From Mesorhizobium intechi (GTDB lineage Bacteria > Pseudomonadota > Alphaproteobacteria > Rhizobiales > Rhizobiaceae), in the NCBI RefSeq assembly GCF_002879535.1, contig NZ_PNOT02000045.1, forward strand, positions 1 through 32,188: a stretch of DNA of 32,188 nucleotides, written 5' to 3'. Below, one piece after another: positions 8,382 through 16,278 of this stretch; position 1 is the first letter of the stretch; the number at the start of each line of letters is the position of its first letter. The position numbers and the translations under genes were made by a program. Below the pieces are notes generated by a model that had not been told where the DNA came from, made no database searches, and worked only from the letters and a program-made list of their open reading frames with translations.

Positions 8382-11096
8382 CTATGCCCCTCCTTTCGGA
8401 GGGGGGCGGAGGTTTGCGGCCGCCTGCGCGGCACGCACGGCCTGGACGCGGTTCGAGACCGAGAGCTTGCCGAAAATGTTCTTCAAATGCCATTTCACCG
8501 TCGTTTCGCTCACCGACAGCGCGAACGCGATATCGCGGTTGGACATGCCTTCCGACAGGCAGCGCAGCAGCTCGGATTCGCGCTGGGTGAGCTGTTCTTT
8601 CTCAGCTGCAGGGGCGGCCAACTTTCGTGTCGTCACGGGTACGGTCTGCGCGGCATCGATTATGCGCGTCGCATAGGCCGAGAGGGACGGGTCGGTCTTT
8701 GCCTGCGCCGCGCGTAATCGCATCAACGCCTCGACCACAGGCCTGCCCTCGTCGACGAAGGAGCGGATGAAGCCGGAAGGCCGGGCAAGTCTCAGCGCTT
8801 CGAGGAGATGCCGGTCGGCCTCGCGCTGGTCATGGCCGGCGCTTTTTGCGCGCAGGATCAGCGCCAGTATGTGGCGGCGCAGGCGTCCGCTGCGTTTCGT
8901 TCGCTCCAGCAGCGCGTCGAAAAGTGTCGCGGCCGCGGCGAAGGATTTTTCGGCCGTCAGCAGCCTGCCTTCGGCGAAGAATTCGAATTCGTTGGCCACA
9001 GTAGGGGCGGTTTCAGCGCTTTCGCGGCGATGCTCGTCGAGCAGGGCGCGTGCCTCGGCGACAAGGTTCCGATCGATGAGAAGCCGGATGCGATCGTGCA
9101 CCAGCACCGAAGCGAGGCGGCGATAGACCGAGCCACGCACGCGTTGGTAGACGCGATCCAGCATGTCGAGTGCAGCGTCTCCACGACCGGTCAACTGCAG
9201 GACACGGGCATAGGTCGGCACGCTGGCGAGGGGATAGACGATGACCGCGGCGCCCTCGATCAGCGGCCCGAGATTCTCGACCAGCGTCAGGGCCTCGCCC
9301 GACGCGTTGGTCTCGTAGGCAAGCTCGGCAAGCAGCGTTCCGGCGAGCGCCTCGGCATAGGAGTTCGCGCCGATCCGCGTCCTGGCCTCGATGATCGTGG
9401 CGCGCAGCAGCTTTTCAGCTGCGGGCAGGCGGCCGGCCGAGCGTTCGATGACCGCCATGTAGCAATTGGCGATGGTCACGCCGAGCAGGCTGCCGCTTCG
9501 CTCATGCGCCTTGCGTGCGGCGTCCGCCGCCGCCCGCGCGCCCTCGAGGTCGCCCAGCGCATAGAGATTGTAGCCGATGACATTGGCTGTCGCCCCTTCC
9601 ATGAACCAGGCATCGGGCGCGATGATGCGCAGGGCGGCCAGTGCGGTGTCGCGCGCGTCCTCGAACCGCTCCAGCGTGCTGTGCACGGCGGCATCGAGGA
9701 CGGCGATTTCGGCCTCGATCGTGGTGCCGGTCAGCGTGCCTGGATCCTTGCCGTCCGTCGGCCCGGTCTCGACAAGCTTGCGCGCATTGGCGAGCGTCTG
9801 CTGAGCGATCTCGGGTTGGCTGCTGTGCACCGCCAGCCACAGCGCCACGAGCTGCAGCCGGATGCGCTGGTCGACTAGTTTCCTCGGCAGCAGCGCCAGC
9901 AATTGGCGCACGTAAAGCAGTTGGCACTGGGCGATGAGTTCAAGCGCGTTGTTCTCGACGAACACGGCCGCGCGGGCCTGGTCGCCCGCGGCGAGCGCAT
10001 GTCCGATCGCCTCCCTCAGCATCTTGCGTTCGCCGAACCATTCGGCGGCGGCCAGATGCAACGGTGCGATCATCTCCGGTTCGCGCCGTTCCATTTCACG
10101 GCTGAGGAAGTCGTGGAACAGGTGATGGTAGCGGAACCAGCGCCGCTCCTCGTCGAGTGGCACGAGGAAAAGATTGCGGGTCTCGATCTCGGTGATATCG
10201 GCCTCGGCATCCGCCGCCCGCAGGACCGCCCGGCACGCGTCGGCGCTGAAGCGCTCGAAGATCGAGCTGTGGCGCAGGAACCTCGCCAGGGCCGGCGGTA
10301 ACCCCAGGAACACTTCGCCCATCAGGAAATCGGCGACGTTGCGGTTGGCGCCGGTGAAATTTCCGATGACTGTTTCGGGTGCGTGCGCGGCGCTGAGCGA
10401 CAGCGAGGCGAGTTGCAGGCCGGCAGCCCAGCCCTCGGTCCGCGAGCACAGGGTCTCGACGGTACCGCTGCTGATGCTCAGGCCTAGCTTGTCGTTGAAG
10501 AAGGCTTCGGCTTCGGACGAGGCGAAGCGCAGGTCGTCCGGACCGATCTCGAAGACGTCGCCAAGCACCCTGAGCTTGCCGAGTTGAAGCTCGGGCAGGT
10601 TGCGCGAGCCGATGACGAAGACGACGTTGGCCGGCGCCTGCCGCGTCAGGCGCTCGATGAACCGCTTCACTGCCGGTGCTTCGATGACATGGTAGTCGTC
10701 GAAGAACAGGGTGACCTCAGCGTCGCGCGCCGCAAAACCCGCCACCAGTGCCGAAAGCACCACGTCGAGCTGCGGAATCGGGCTCGACTGGAAGGCGAGG
10801 TCGAGCTCGGCCGGATTGTGGACGAGGTGGCGCAGCGCCCCCACCAGATGCGACAGGAAGGCGCCTTCGTCATTGTCCGTCGCCTCGCAGGACAGCCATG
10901 CCGTCAACCGGCCGTGGCGCGCGATCTCAGCCGCCCACTGCGCCATCGTCGTCGACTTGCCGAAGCCGGCGGGCGCGGCGAACAGCACGATGCGCGTATC
11001 GACATGCCGCTCCAGCCTCGACAGGATGCTCTCGCGCCGCACCCACCGGCGATGGTGAGACGATGAAAGGCCCGCGGGTTGCGAAGACGATCTCAT
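8382..11096 (-). CDS. Large MalT-like LuxR-family ATP-dependent regulator
   Basis: A 904-residue transcription activator of the STAND/MalT type. An N-terminal NTPase domain has Walker A in APAGFGKSTT (about residues 40-48) and Walker B-like VTLFFDDYH near 145. A long central helical region follows (TPR-like signal-sensing domain, about 340-800). The C-terminal LuxR helix-turn-helix (LTQRESELLRCLSEGMS... TVKWHLKNIFGKL) covers about residues 832-890. Start 11096 is chosen because its ATG overlaps the stop of the upstream GNAT gene as ATGA; an ATG six codons earlier is possible. It lies 84 bases before the amidohydrolase/transporter genes on the same strand, so it is the likely ligand-responsive activator of that operon. 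Confidence 0.92.
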   Translation of the reverse strand: MRSSSQPAGLSSSHHRRWVRRESILSRLERHVDTRIVLFAAPAGFGKSTTMAQWAAEIARHGRLTAWLSCEATDNDEGAFLSHLVGALRHLVHNPAELDLAFQSSPIPQLDVVLSALVAGFAARDAEVTLFFDDYHVIEAPAVKRFIERLTRQAPANVVFVIGSRNLPELQLGKLRVLGDVFEIGPDDLRFASSEAEAFFNDKLGLSISSGTVETLCSRTEGWAAGLQLASLSLSAAHAPETVIGNFTGANRNVADFLMGEVFLGLPPALARFLRHSSIFERFSADACRAVLRAADAEADITEIETRNLFLVPLDEERRWFRYHHLFHDFLSREMERREPEMIAPLHLAAAEWFGERKMLREAIGHALAAGDQARAAVFVENNALELIAQCQLLYVRQLLALLPRKLVDQRIRLQLVALWLAVHSSQPEIAQQTLANARKLVETGPTDGKDPGTLTGTTIEAEIAVLDAAVHSTLERFEDARDTALAALRIIAPDAWFMEGATANVIGYNLYALGDLEGARAAADAARKAHERSGSLLGVTIANCYMAVIERSAGRLPAAEKLLRATIIEARTRIGANSYAEALAGTLLAELAYETNASGEALTLVENLGPLIEGAAVIVYPLASVPTYARVLQLTGRGDAALDMLDRVYQRVRGSVYRRLASVLVHDRIRLLIDRNLVAEARALLDEHRRESAETAPTVANEFEFFAEGRLLTAEKSFAAAATLFDALLERTKRSGRLRRHILALILRAKSAGHDQREADRHLLEALRLARPSGFIRSFVDEGRPVVEALMRLRAAQAKTDPSLSAYATRIIDAAQTVPVTTRKLAAPAAEKEQLTQRESELLRCLSEGMSNRDIAFALSVSETTVKWHLKNIFGKLSVSNRVQAVRAAQAAANLRPPPKGGA
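8387..8404 (-). terminator. GAAA-tetraloop hairpin at end of LuxR regulator gene
   Basis: Read on the - strand, CCCCTCC-GAAA-GGAGGGG forms a 7-bp GC stem closed by a stable GNRA tetraloop. It sits in the last codons of the regulator, a few bases before its stop (8382-8384), and is not followed by a T tract. It could attenuate or pause transcription between the regulator and the downstream amidohydrolase gene, or stabilise an mRNA end. The 84-base gap itself (8298-8381) holds only the amidohydrolase ribosome site and no obvious promoter. Confidence 0.4.
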
Positions 11097-11740
11097 CTGG
11101 CGCCGGGCATCCATTCCGTTTCGATCAGCGGGATCTGCGGGGCGGCATCGCGCGGCAGGGTTCCCTTGGTCCGGGGATCGTCGGTGATTTCGAAACCGGC
11201 CGCATAGGGCTCAAACCCGCAAGCCCGGTAGAAACCGATGACGCTGTGATGGTCGATGCTGCTGGTGTGCAGCCAGATGCGGCCAGGGCCGAGACGCCAT
11301 GCCTTGTCGAGCGCGCTGGCCATCAGCCGCTTGCCGAGACCACGGCCGGTCAAGCCTGGGAACAGGCCGAAATAGGTGATCTCGATCTCGTTGTCGCCGG
11401 CCAAGCGGAATTCGACCATTCCGACATGGCCGCCGCTGTCATCATGGCCGTAATAGAGATGCTGGCGCGGGTCGTCGAAATGCGCTGATATTTCGGCATC
11501 CGACATTTCAGCGGCACGATCCCACAGCCAGGGAGCGCCGATCTCAAGGAAGATCGCGCGGTAGGCGGCGCTGTCGGGCTCGGAGATCCGGGTCATTGCC
11601 AGGGGCTCGGCGAGACCCGGCATAGGCGCGCGCGCCTCCATCCAGGTCACCGCATTGACGATCTTGCCGGCCGGCACGCGCCGGTAGCCGGCCGTGAGAT
11701 CGGTGACTTCATCCGGCAATGCGCCTTCGGTGACCAGCAT
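11093..11740 (-). CDS. GNAT-family N-acetyltransferase
   Basis: A 215-residue acyltransferase of the Gcn5-related superfamily. The acetyl-CoA-binding motif A appears as FPGLTGRGLGKRLM (about residues 127-140), after the beta strand EIEITYFGL. The C-terminal IWLHTSSIDHHSVIGFYRACGF is the usual motif B, with Asn replaced by His. The start at 11740 is preferred because GAGGA lies just upstream on the - strand; the open frame runs much further only because it crosses the opposite strand of the M20 gene. It is the first gene of the leftward operon and overlaps the LuxR regulator by ATGA. The acyl acceptor is unknown; its place beside an HDAC-like deacylase is suggestive. Confidence 0.88.
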   Translation of the reverse strand: MLVTEGALPDEVTDLTAGYRRVPAGKIVNAVTWMEARAPMPGLAEPLAMTRISEPDSAAYRAIFLEIGAPWLWDRAAEMSDAEISAHFDDPRQHLYYGHDDSGGHVGMVEFRLAGDNEIEITYFGLFPGLTGRGLGKRLMASALDKAWRLGPGRIWLHTSSIDHHSVIGFYRACGFEPYAAGFEITDDPRTKGTLPRDAAPQIPLIETEWMPGAR

Positions 11741-11917
11741 CTGTCCTCGATCTCTGCCAAGCAGCTCCGCTGCCATGCAGCAAGCTGATGCCAACTCTGC
11801 GCCCGCCTGCCAAGAGCTTCCCGGGTTGGGCCATCGTTTTGGCCCGACCTGTCTCTTTGGCTTTCCCGGAAATGGCATATGAGATATGATACACCATTCA
11901 CGAGAAAGCGGAATATC
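11741..11917. promoter_or_regulatory. Divergent promoter gap between GNAT/LuxR operon and M20 operon
   Basis: This 177-base gap separates leftward and rightward operons and must hold both promoters. Near its right end the AT-rich stretch contains a direct repeat ATATGA-G-ATATGA (11877-11889) including a CATATG palindrome. This is unlike the surrounding GC-rich DNA and is a candidate operator or -10 region; the hexamer TATGAT at 11885-11890 has no well-spaced -35 that I can see. No specific regulator can be assigned, although a GntR gene ends the rightward operon. Confidence 0.4.
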
Positions 11918-13219
11918 ATGCCTGAGCGAATTGCCGACGAAGCCATTTTGCGCGCGGTCGATGACGGCTTCGCGAGGCAAGTCGCGTTCCTGGCCGACCT
12001 CGTGCGCTTTCCATCCCAGCGTGGCGAGGAGCATGCCGCGCAATCCTTCATGGCAGCCGCCTATGAGGCAGATGGCTATGCCGTCGACATGTGGCGTGTC
12101 GATGTCGACGCGATCCGCGACCTTCCGGGGTTTTCGCCGGTGGCGGTCTCCTACGACGATGCCTTCAATGTCGTCGCCACCCACACGCCCAGAAACGCCA
12201 CCGGCCGTTCGCTGATCCTCAACGGTCATATCGACGTCGTGCCGACGGGGCCGCTCGACCGCTGGGTGCACGACCCCTACGATCCGGCGATCGAGAATGG
12301 CTGGATGCATGGCCGCGGCGCCGGCGACATGAAGGCCGGCCTGTCGGCCTGTCTCTACGCGCTGACCGCCTTGCGCAGCCTCGGCTACCAGCCGGCCGCC
12401 AATGTTTACCTCCAGTCGGTCGTCGAGGAGGAGTGCACCGGCAATGGCGCGCTCGCCTGCCTGCAACGCGGCTACCGCGCTGACGCCGCCTTCATTCCCG
12501 AGCCCTTGGAACCGCGCTTGATGCGGGCGCAGGTCGGGCCGATCTGGTTCAGGGTCGAGGTCGATGGCGATCCGCAGCACGCTTCCGGCGCTTTCTCGGC
12601 CGGCGCCAACGCCATCGAGAAGGCCTTTCTCATCATCCAGGCGCTGAAGCAGCTCGAAAGCGTCTGGAATGAGCGCAAGGTCGATGACAAGCATTTCTGC
12701 GATCACCCGCATCCGATCCGCTTCAACCTCGGTAAGATCGAAGGGGGCGAATGGACATCGAGCGTTCCGGCGCGCTGTGTCTTCGAGATGCGGGTCGCCA
12801 CCTATCCCGGCCAGAAGCTCGAAGACGCCAGGGCCGAGCTCGAAACCTGCATCGCCGATGCGGCCCGTGCGGATCCCTTCCTGGCCAATCGCCCACCCAA
12901 GATGAGCTATAATGGCTTCATGGCCGAGGGCTATGTGCTGGAAGGTGCCGACGAGATGGAAGCCGTGCTGCGCCGCAGCCATGCCGCCGTCTGGGGCGAG
13001 CCGCTGACGGAGCACGTCACCTCGGCGACGACGGATGCGCGCTTCTTCGGCCTCTATGCCGACGCGCCGGCGATCGTCTACGGCCCGATCTGCCGCATGC
13101 CGCATGGCTATGACGAGGCCGTTGATCTGAATTCTGTGCGCAAGGTCACCCAGACCATTGCGCTGTTCATCGCCGACTGGTGCGGTCTCGAGCCGATCGA
13201 TCCGGAGGTAAGCTCATGA
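11918..13219 (+). CDS. M20-family metallo-deacylase (ArgE/DapE type)
   Basis: A 433-residue zinc hydrolase of the ArgE/DapE/ACY1 (peptidase M20) family, which removes N-acyl groups or cleaves small amides. Metal and catalytic residues are visible in order: His104/Asp106 in NGHIDVVPTG, Asp137 in GRGAGDMKAG, Glu171/Glu172 in VVEEECTGNG, Glu197 in FIPEPLEP, and a late histidine in RMPHGYDEAVD. The dimerisation insert lies at about 205-325. ATG 11918 (MPERIAD) is preferred to ATG 11879, which starts within the AT-rich promoter-like stretch. The stop overlaps the next ATG as ATGA. As first gene of the operon it probably frees an amine or amino acid from an N-acylated precursor. Formylaminopyrimidine deformylase-like activity is an alternative. 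Confidence 0.88.
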   Translation: MPERIADEAILRAVDDGFARQVAFLADLVRFPSQRGEEHAAQSFMAAAYEADGYAVDMWRVDVDAIRDLPGFSPVAVSYDDAFNVVATHTPRNATGRSLILNGHIDVVPTGPLDRWVHDPYDPAIENGWMHGRGAGDMKAGLSACLYALTALRSLGYQPAANVYLQSVVEEECTGNGALACLQRGYRADAAFIPEPLEPRLMRAQVGPIWFRVEVDGDPQHASGAFSAGANAIEKAFLIIQALKQLESVWNERKVDDKHFCDHPHPIRFNLGKIEGGEWTSSVPARCVFEMRVATYPGQKLEDARAELETCIADAARADPFLANRPPKMSYNGFMAEGYVLEGADEMEAVLRRSHAAVWGEPLTEHVTSATTDARFFGLYADAPAIVYGPICRMPHGYDEAVDLNSVRKVTQTIALFIADWCGLEPIDPEVSS

Positions 13220-14274
13220 ATGCGGCCGTGCCAGACGGCTTTGGCGAAACGCTGGCCGAGGATGCGCCCGACGTCTCGATTGCCGACGCGCTTGCCATCT
13301 TGCGCCGGCACTACGGCCTCGCCGGCAGCGCGCGTCCGTTGCCCGGCGAACGCGACCACAATTTCCACATCCATGCTGAGGGCGAGGGCGAGTTCGTCCT
13401 CAAGATTTCCCATCCGGCGGAGGAGGCAGGCTTCACCGATTTCCAGAACAAGGCTCTCGACCACATCCTAAGGGTCGATCCGACCTTGCCGGTCCCTTCG
13501 GTCCGCAAGAGCCTCGAGGGCGAAGCGCAGTTCACGGTCAGTGTCGAGGGATCGGCGCCTCGCATCATCCGGCTGGTCACCTATCTGCCCGGCCAGTTGC
13601 TGTCGAGTTGCCCCCCGTCGGCGGCGCAGGATCGCAATCTCGGCATTTTCCTCGCCCGGCTTGGCCGGGCGCTGCGCGGCTTCTTCCATCCGGCCGCCGG
13701 CAGCGACCTGCTCTGGGACATCCGCAAGGTCGCCAAGACGCGGCCTATGCTGGCGTTTATCGCCGACGCCGGCCACCGCGCCATGGTCGAGCGCGTCATC
13801 GATGCCTTCGAGGAGCACGCGGCGGGGGTCATTCCGAGCCTGCGCGCCCAGATCGTCCACAACGACATGAACTCCTACAACGTGGTGATGGACGCCTCAC
13901 GGCCGGAAATAGTGAGCGGCATCCTCGATTTCGGCGACATGATCCATTCGCCGCTGATCTGCGACCTCGCCATCGGCGCCGTCTACCGCTGGCCGGCTGA
14001 AGGCCATCCGCTGGCGCCGGCAGCGCGCTTCGTCGCCGGCTATCAATCCGTGCAGCCGCTAGAGGCCGAAGAGATCGGCATCCTTTTCGATCTGATCCGT
14101 GCTCGCCTCGCGCTCATCGCCAACATCGCCAGCTGGCAGGCGGAACGCTTCCCGGCCAAGCGCGACTATGTCCTGCGCCTCATCGCCGAGGTCTGGACCT
14201 CGCTCGAACGGCTCGAAGGGCTGTCATCCGATGAGGCCCGCCGTTATTTTCTCGACCATTCCAATCGGGAGTAG
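13216..14274 (+). CDS. APH-fold kinase resembling hydroxylysine kinase
   Basis: A 352-residue small-molecule kinase of the aminoglycoside phosphotransferase fold. The nucleotide-site lysine is in FVLKISH (about Lys63), the catalytic loop is IVHNDMNSYNVV (Asp217, Asn222), and the metal-binding motif is GILDFGDM (Asp238). The DFGDM form and the GERDHNFHI glycine-loop region recall the HYKK/AGPHD1 hydroxylysine kinases rather than antibiotic-resistance enzymes. A strong GGAGG site (13204-13208) precedes ATG 13216, which overlaps the previous stop. The next gene encodes a phospholyase-like PLP enzyme; kinase plus phospholyase is the known arrangement for 5-hydroxylysine breakdown in animals. It is therefore likely to phosphorylate an amino alcohol or hydroxy-amino acid. 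The exact substrate is inferred. Confidence 0.82.
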   Translation: MNAAVPDGFGETLAEDAPDVSIADALAILRRHYGLAGSARPLPGERDHNFHIHAEGEGEFVLKISHPAEEAGFTDFQNKALDHILRVDPTLPVPSVRKSLEGEAQFTVSVEGSAPRIIRLVTYLPGQLLSSCPPSAAQDRNLGIFLARLGRALRGFFHPAAGSDLLWDIRKVAKTRPMLAFIADAGHRAMVERVIDAFEEHAAGVIPSLRAQIVHNDMNSYNVVMDASRPEIVSGILDFGDMIHSPLICDLAIGAVYRWPAEGHPLAPAARFVAGYQSVQPLEAEEIGILFDLIRARLALIANIASWQAERFPAKRDYVLRLIAEVWTSLERLEGLSSDEARRYFLDHSNRE

Positions 14275-14279
14275 ATGCC

Positions 14280-15590
14280 GTGTCCCAGTCGTCACCCACA
14301 AACGCCCTTGCCGACACCGACGCTTCGCCAGGCGATCGCGCACTGCTCGAACGCCGCGCCAGGCTGCTTGGGCCGACCTATCGCGCCTTCTACCGCAACC
14401 CGGTCCATCTGGTGCGCGGCAGCGGCGTCTGGCTCTACGATGCGAGAGGGCGCAAATTTCTCGACGCCTACAACAATGTCGCCTCGGTCGGGCACTGCCA
14501 TCCGCGCGTCGTCGAGGCGCTGTCTGGGCAGGCCGCCACGCTCAACACCCATACGCGCTACTTGAGCGAGATCATCCTTGATTATGCGGAAAAACTGCTC
14601 GGCACGGTTCCCGCCCATCTCGGCCATGCCATGTTCACCTGCACCGGCAGTGAGGCCAACGACCTCGCCATCCGCATCGCCCAGCATTCGAGCGGCGGCA
14701 CGGGCGTCATCATCACCGATTTCGCCTATCACGGCGCCACGATTGCTACCGCGCAGCTATCGCCGGCAGCGGTCGGCGCGAAGGGCGTGCCCCTGCACCA
14801 CCGGACCGTGGCGGCGCCAGACACTTTCCGCGATCATGGCCGCGCTGCGCATGATTTCGCCAAGAATGTCGCGGCCGCCATCGAGGACATGCGCGCGCAA
14901 AATATCCGTCCGGCGGCGCTGCTGCTCGACTCGGCCTTTTCCAGCGACGGCATTTTCTTCCCCGACGCGGCGGTCATGCGCGAGGCGGCGGACCAAGTCA
15001 GGAAGGCCGGCGGCATCCTCATCGCCGATGAGGTCCAGTCCGGCTTCGGCCGCCTTGGCCAGGGCATGTGGGGGTTTGCCAATTATGGCCTCGAGCCCGA
15101 CATCGTCACCATGGGCAAGCCGATCGGTGACGGCCATCCGATGGGCGCGGTGCTGGTGCGGCCGCAACTCGTTTCCTCCTTCGGCTCCAACACCGGTTAC
15201 TTCAACACCTTCGGCGGCAATCCGGTCGCGGCCGCCGTCGGCATCGCCGTTCTCGAGGTGATCGAGGGAGAGGGGCTGATCGAGAACGCACGTATGGTCG
15301 GCGCTTATACGGCTGAGTTGCTGCGCAATTTGCAGACCCGGCGCCGCATGGTTGGTGACGTCAGGCACAACGGCCTCTATTTCGGCGTCGAACTGACGGC
15401 CGATGGCGACGAGGCGCTGGCCGCCAGCAAGACATCTTCCGTCGTTGAAGCCATGCGTGAGGACGGTGTGCTGATCTCGTCCTGCGGTCCGCGCGGCAAT
15501 GTGCTGAAGATCAGGCCGCCTCTGCCGTTTGCCAGGGACAATGCCGAGCAACTGGCCGAGACACTCGACCGCGCTTTGTCGAACTGGTGA
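14280..15590 (+). CDS. Class III PLP enzyme of the phosphoamine phospholyase type
   Basis: A 436-residue fold-type I PLP enzyme of aminotransferase class III. The PLP lysine is Lys280 in VTMGKPIGDGHP, and Asp250 in LIADEVQSGFGR contacts the cofactor ring nitrogen. The phosphate cup includes TGSEAND (122-128). The motif NNVASVGHCHP (65-75) and the GKPIGDGHP loop strongly recall ethanolamine-phosphate phospholyase (ETNPPL) and 5-phosphohydroxylysine phospholyase. These release ammonia and phosphate from a phosphorylated amino alcohol and leave an aldehyde. The start is GTG 14280 with GGGAG at 14267-14271; the ATG at 14275 is out of frame. A conventional omega-aminotransferase is the alternative, but the adjoining kinase favours the lyase role. 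Confidence 0.82.
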   Translation: MSQSSPTNALADTDASPGDRALLERRARLLGPTYRAFYRNPVHLVRGSGVWLYDARGRKFLDAYNNVASVGHCHPRVVEALSGQAATLNTHTRYLSEIILDYAEKLLGTVPAHLGHAMFTCTGSEANDLAIRIAQHSSGGTGVIITDFAYHGATIATAQLSPAAVGAKGVPLHHRTVAAPDTFRDHGRAAHDFAKNVAAAIEDMRAQNIRPAALLLDSAFSSDGIFFPDAAVMREAADQVRKAGGILIADEVQSGFGRLGQGMWGFANYGLEPDIVTMGKPIGDGHPMGAVLVRPQLVSSFGSNTGYFNTFGGNPVAAAVGIAVLEVIEGEGLIENARMVGAYTAELLRNLQTRRRMVGDVRHNGLYFGVELTADGDEALAASKTSSVVEAMREDGVLISSCGPRGNVLKIRPPLPFARDNAEQLAETLDRALSNW

Positions 15591-15599
15591 TCGGGACGC

Positions 15600-16256
15600 A
15601 TGCTGAAGCTGGAACATCAAACCCTGAACGATCGCGCCTATGGCGCGCTCAAGCAGGAATTGATTTCAGGCGGTTTCAGTCCAGGCCAGACGCTGGTCAT
15701 CCGCAAGCTCGCCGAGACGTTCGGCATATCGACGACCCCGATCCGCGAGGCGCTGCAAAGGCTGGTCGCCGAACGGCTGCTCGAAATGCAGAACAACCGC
15801 TCTGTTATCGTGCCCTTGCTGTCGGCCCCGGCCTTCAAGGAACTCACCCATATCCGCATTGCCGTCGAGGGGTTGGCGGGAGAGATGGCGGCCACGCGGA
15901 TGAGCGAAGGCGGGCTTGTCGAAATACAGGCGATGCTCGCCGGCATGCAGCGCGCCATCGAGGCCGGCGACGCCAGCGCCTATCTCGCACTGAACGAGGC
16001 TTTTCACTTCGCCATCTACCAGCATGCCGGCGCGCCGATCCTTTTGAACATGATCCGCGACCTCTGGGGCCGGGTCGGGCCTTATCTCAAGGTTCTGATG
16101 CAGGCCGGGCGATACATTCCACGGTCGAACGACGCTCATCGCAGGATTGTTGCCGCGTTGGAGCAGCGCGACGGCCCTGCTGTCCGGGTCTCCCTTGAAC
16201 AGGACATCGCCCTGGCGGCCGCGGTCCTCTCTGAAAATCTTCGCATGACGGCCTGA
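15600..16256 (+). CDS. GntR-family regulator with FCD ligand domain
   Basis: A 218-residue FadR-subfamily repressor. The winged helix-turn-helix covers about residues 8-75 (LVIRKLAETFGISTTPIREAL is the recognition region). The helical FCD domain follows, with metal/ligand-site residues in LNEAFHFAIY and in NDAHRRIVAAL. It begins nine bases after the phospholyase stop, so it closes the deacylase-kinase-lyase operon and probably controls it in response to the substrate or a pathway intermediate. It converges with the FAD oxidoreductase gene; the 22-base gap between the two stops holds no evident terminator hairpin. Confidence 0.9.
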   Translation: MLKLEHQTLNDRAYGALKQELISGGFSPGQTLVIRKLAETFGISTTPIREALQRLVAERLLEMQNNRSVIVPLLSAPAFKELTHIRIAVEGLAGEMAATRMSEGGLVEIQAMLAGMQRAIEAGDASAYLALNEAFHFAIYQHAGAPILLNMIRDLWGRVGPYLKVLMQAGRYIPRSNDAHRRIVAALEQRDGPAVRVSLEQDIALAAAVLSENLRMTA

Positions 16257-16278
16257 TCGGACGGCGGCTGAGTCGGGC

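Noticed and set aside
11741..13105. 670-codon open frame on the - strand continuing upstream of the GNAT gene
   Set aside because: It is antisense to the whole M20 gene, whose catalytic motifs are intact on the + strand. The frame is open only because of GC-rich codon bias. The GNAT start at 11740 has a ribosome site.
13216..14274. Aminoglycoside resistance phosphotransferase
   Set aside because: The fold is shared, but the operon partners and DFGDM motif fit metabolic hydroxylysine-kinase-like enzymes; there are no mobile elements or resistance genes nearby.
11918..15590. Ectoine degradation cluster
   Set aside because: An M20-like deacylase with a class III PLP enzyme recalls ectoine genes, but the M24-type ectoine hydrolase, MocR regulator and Ehu importer are absent and a kinase is present.
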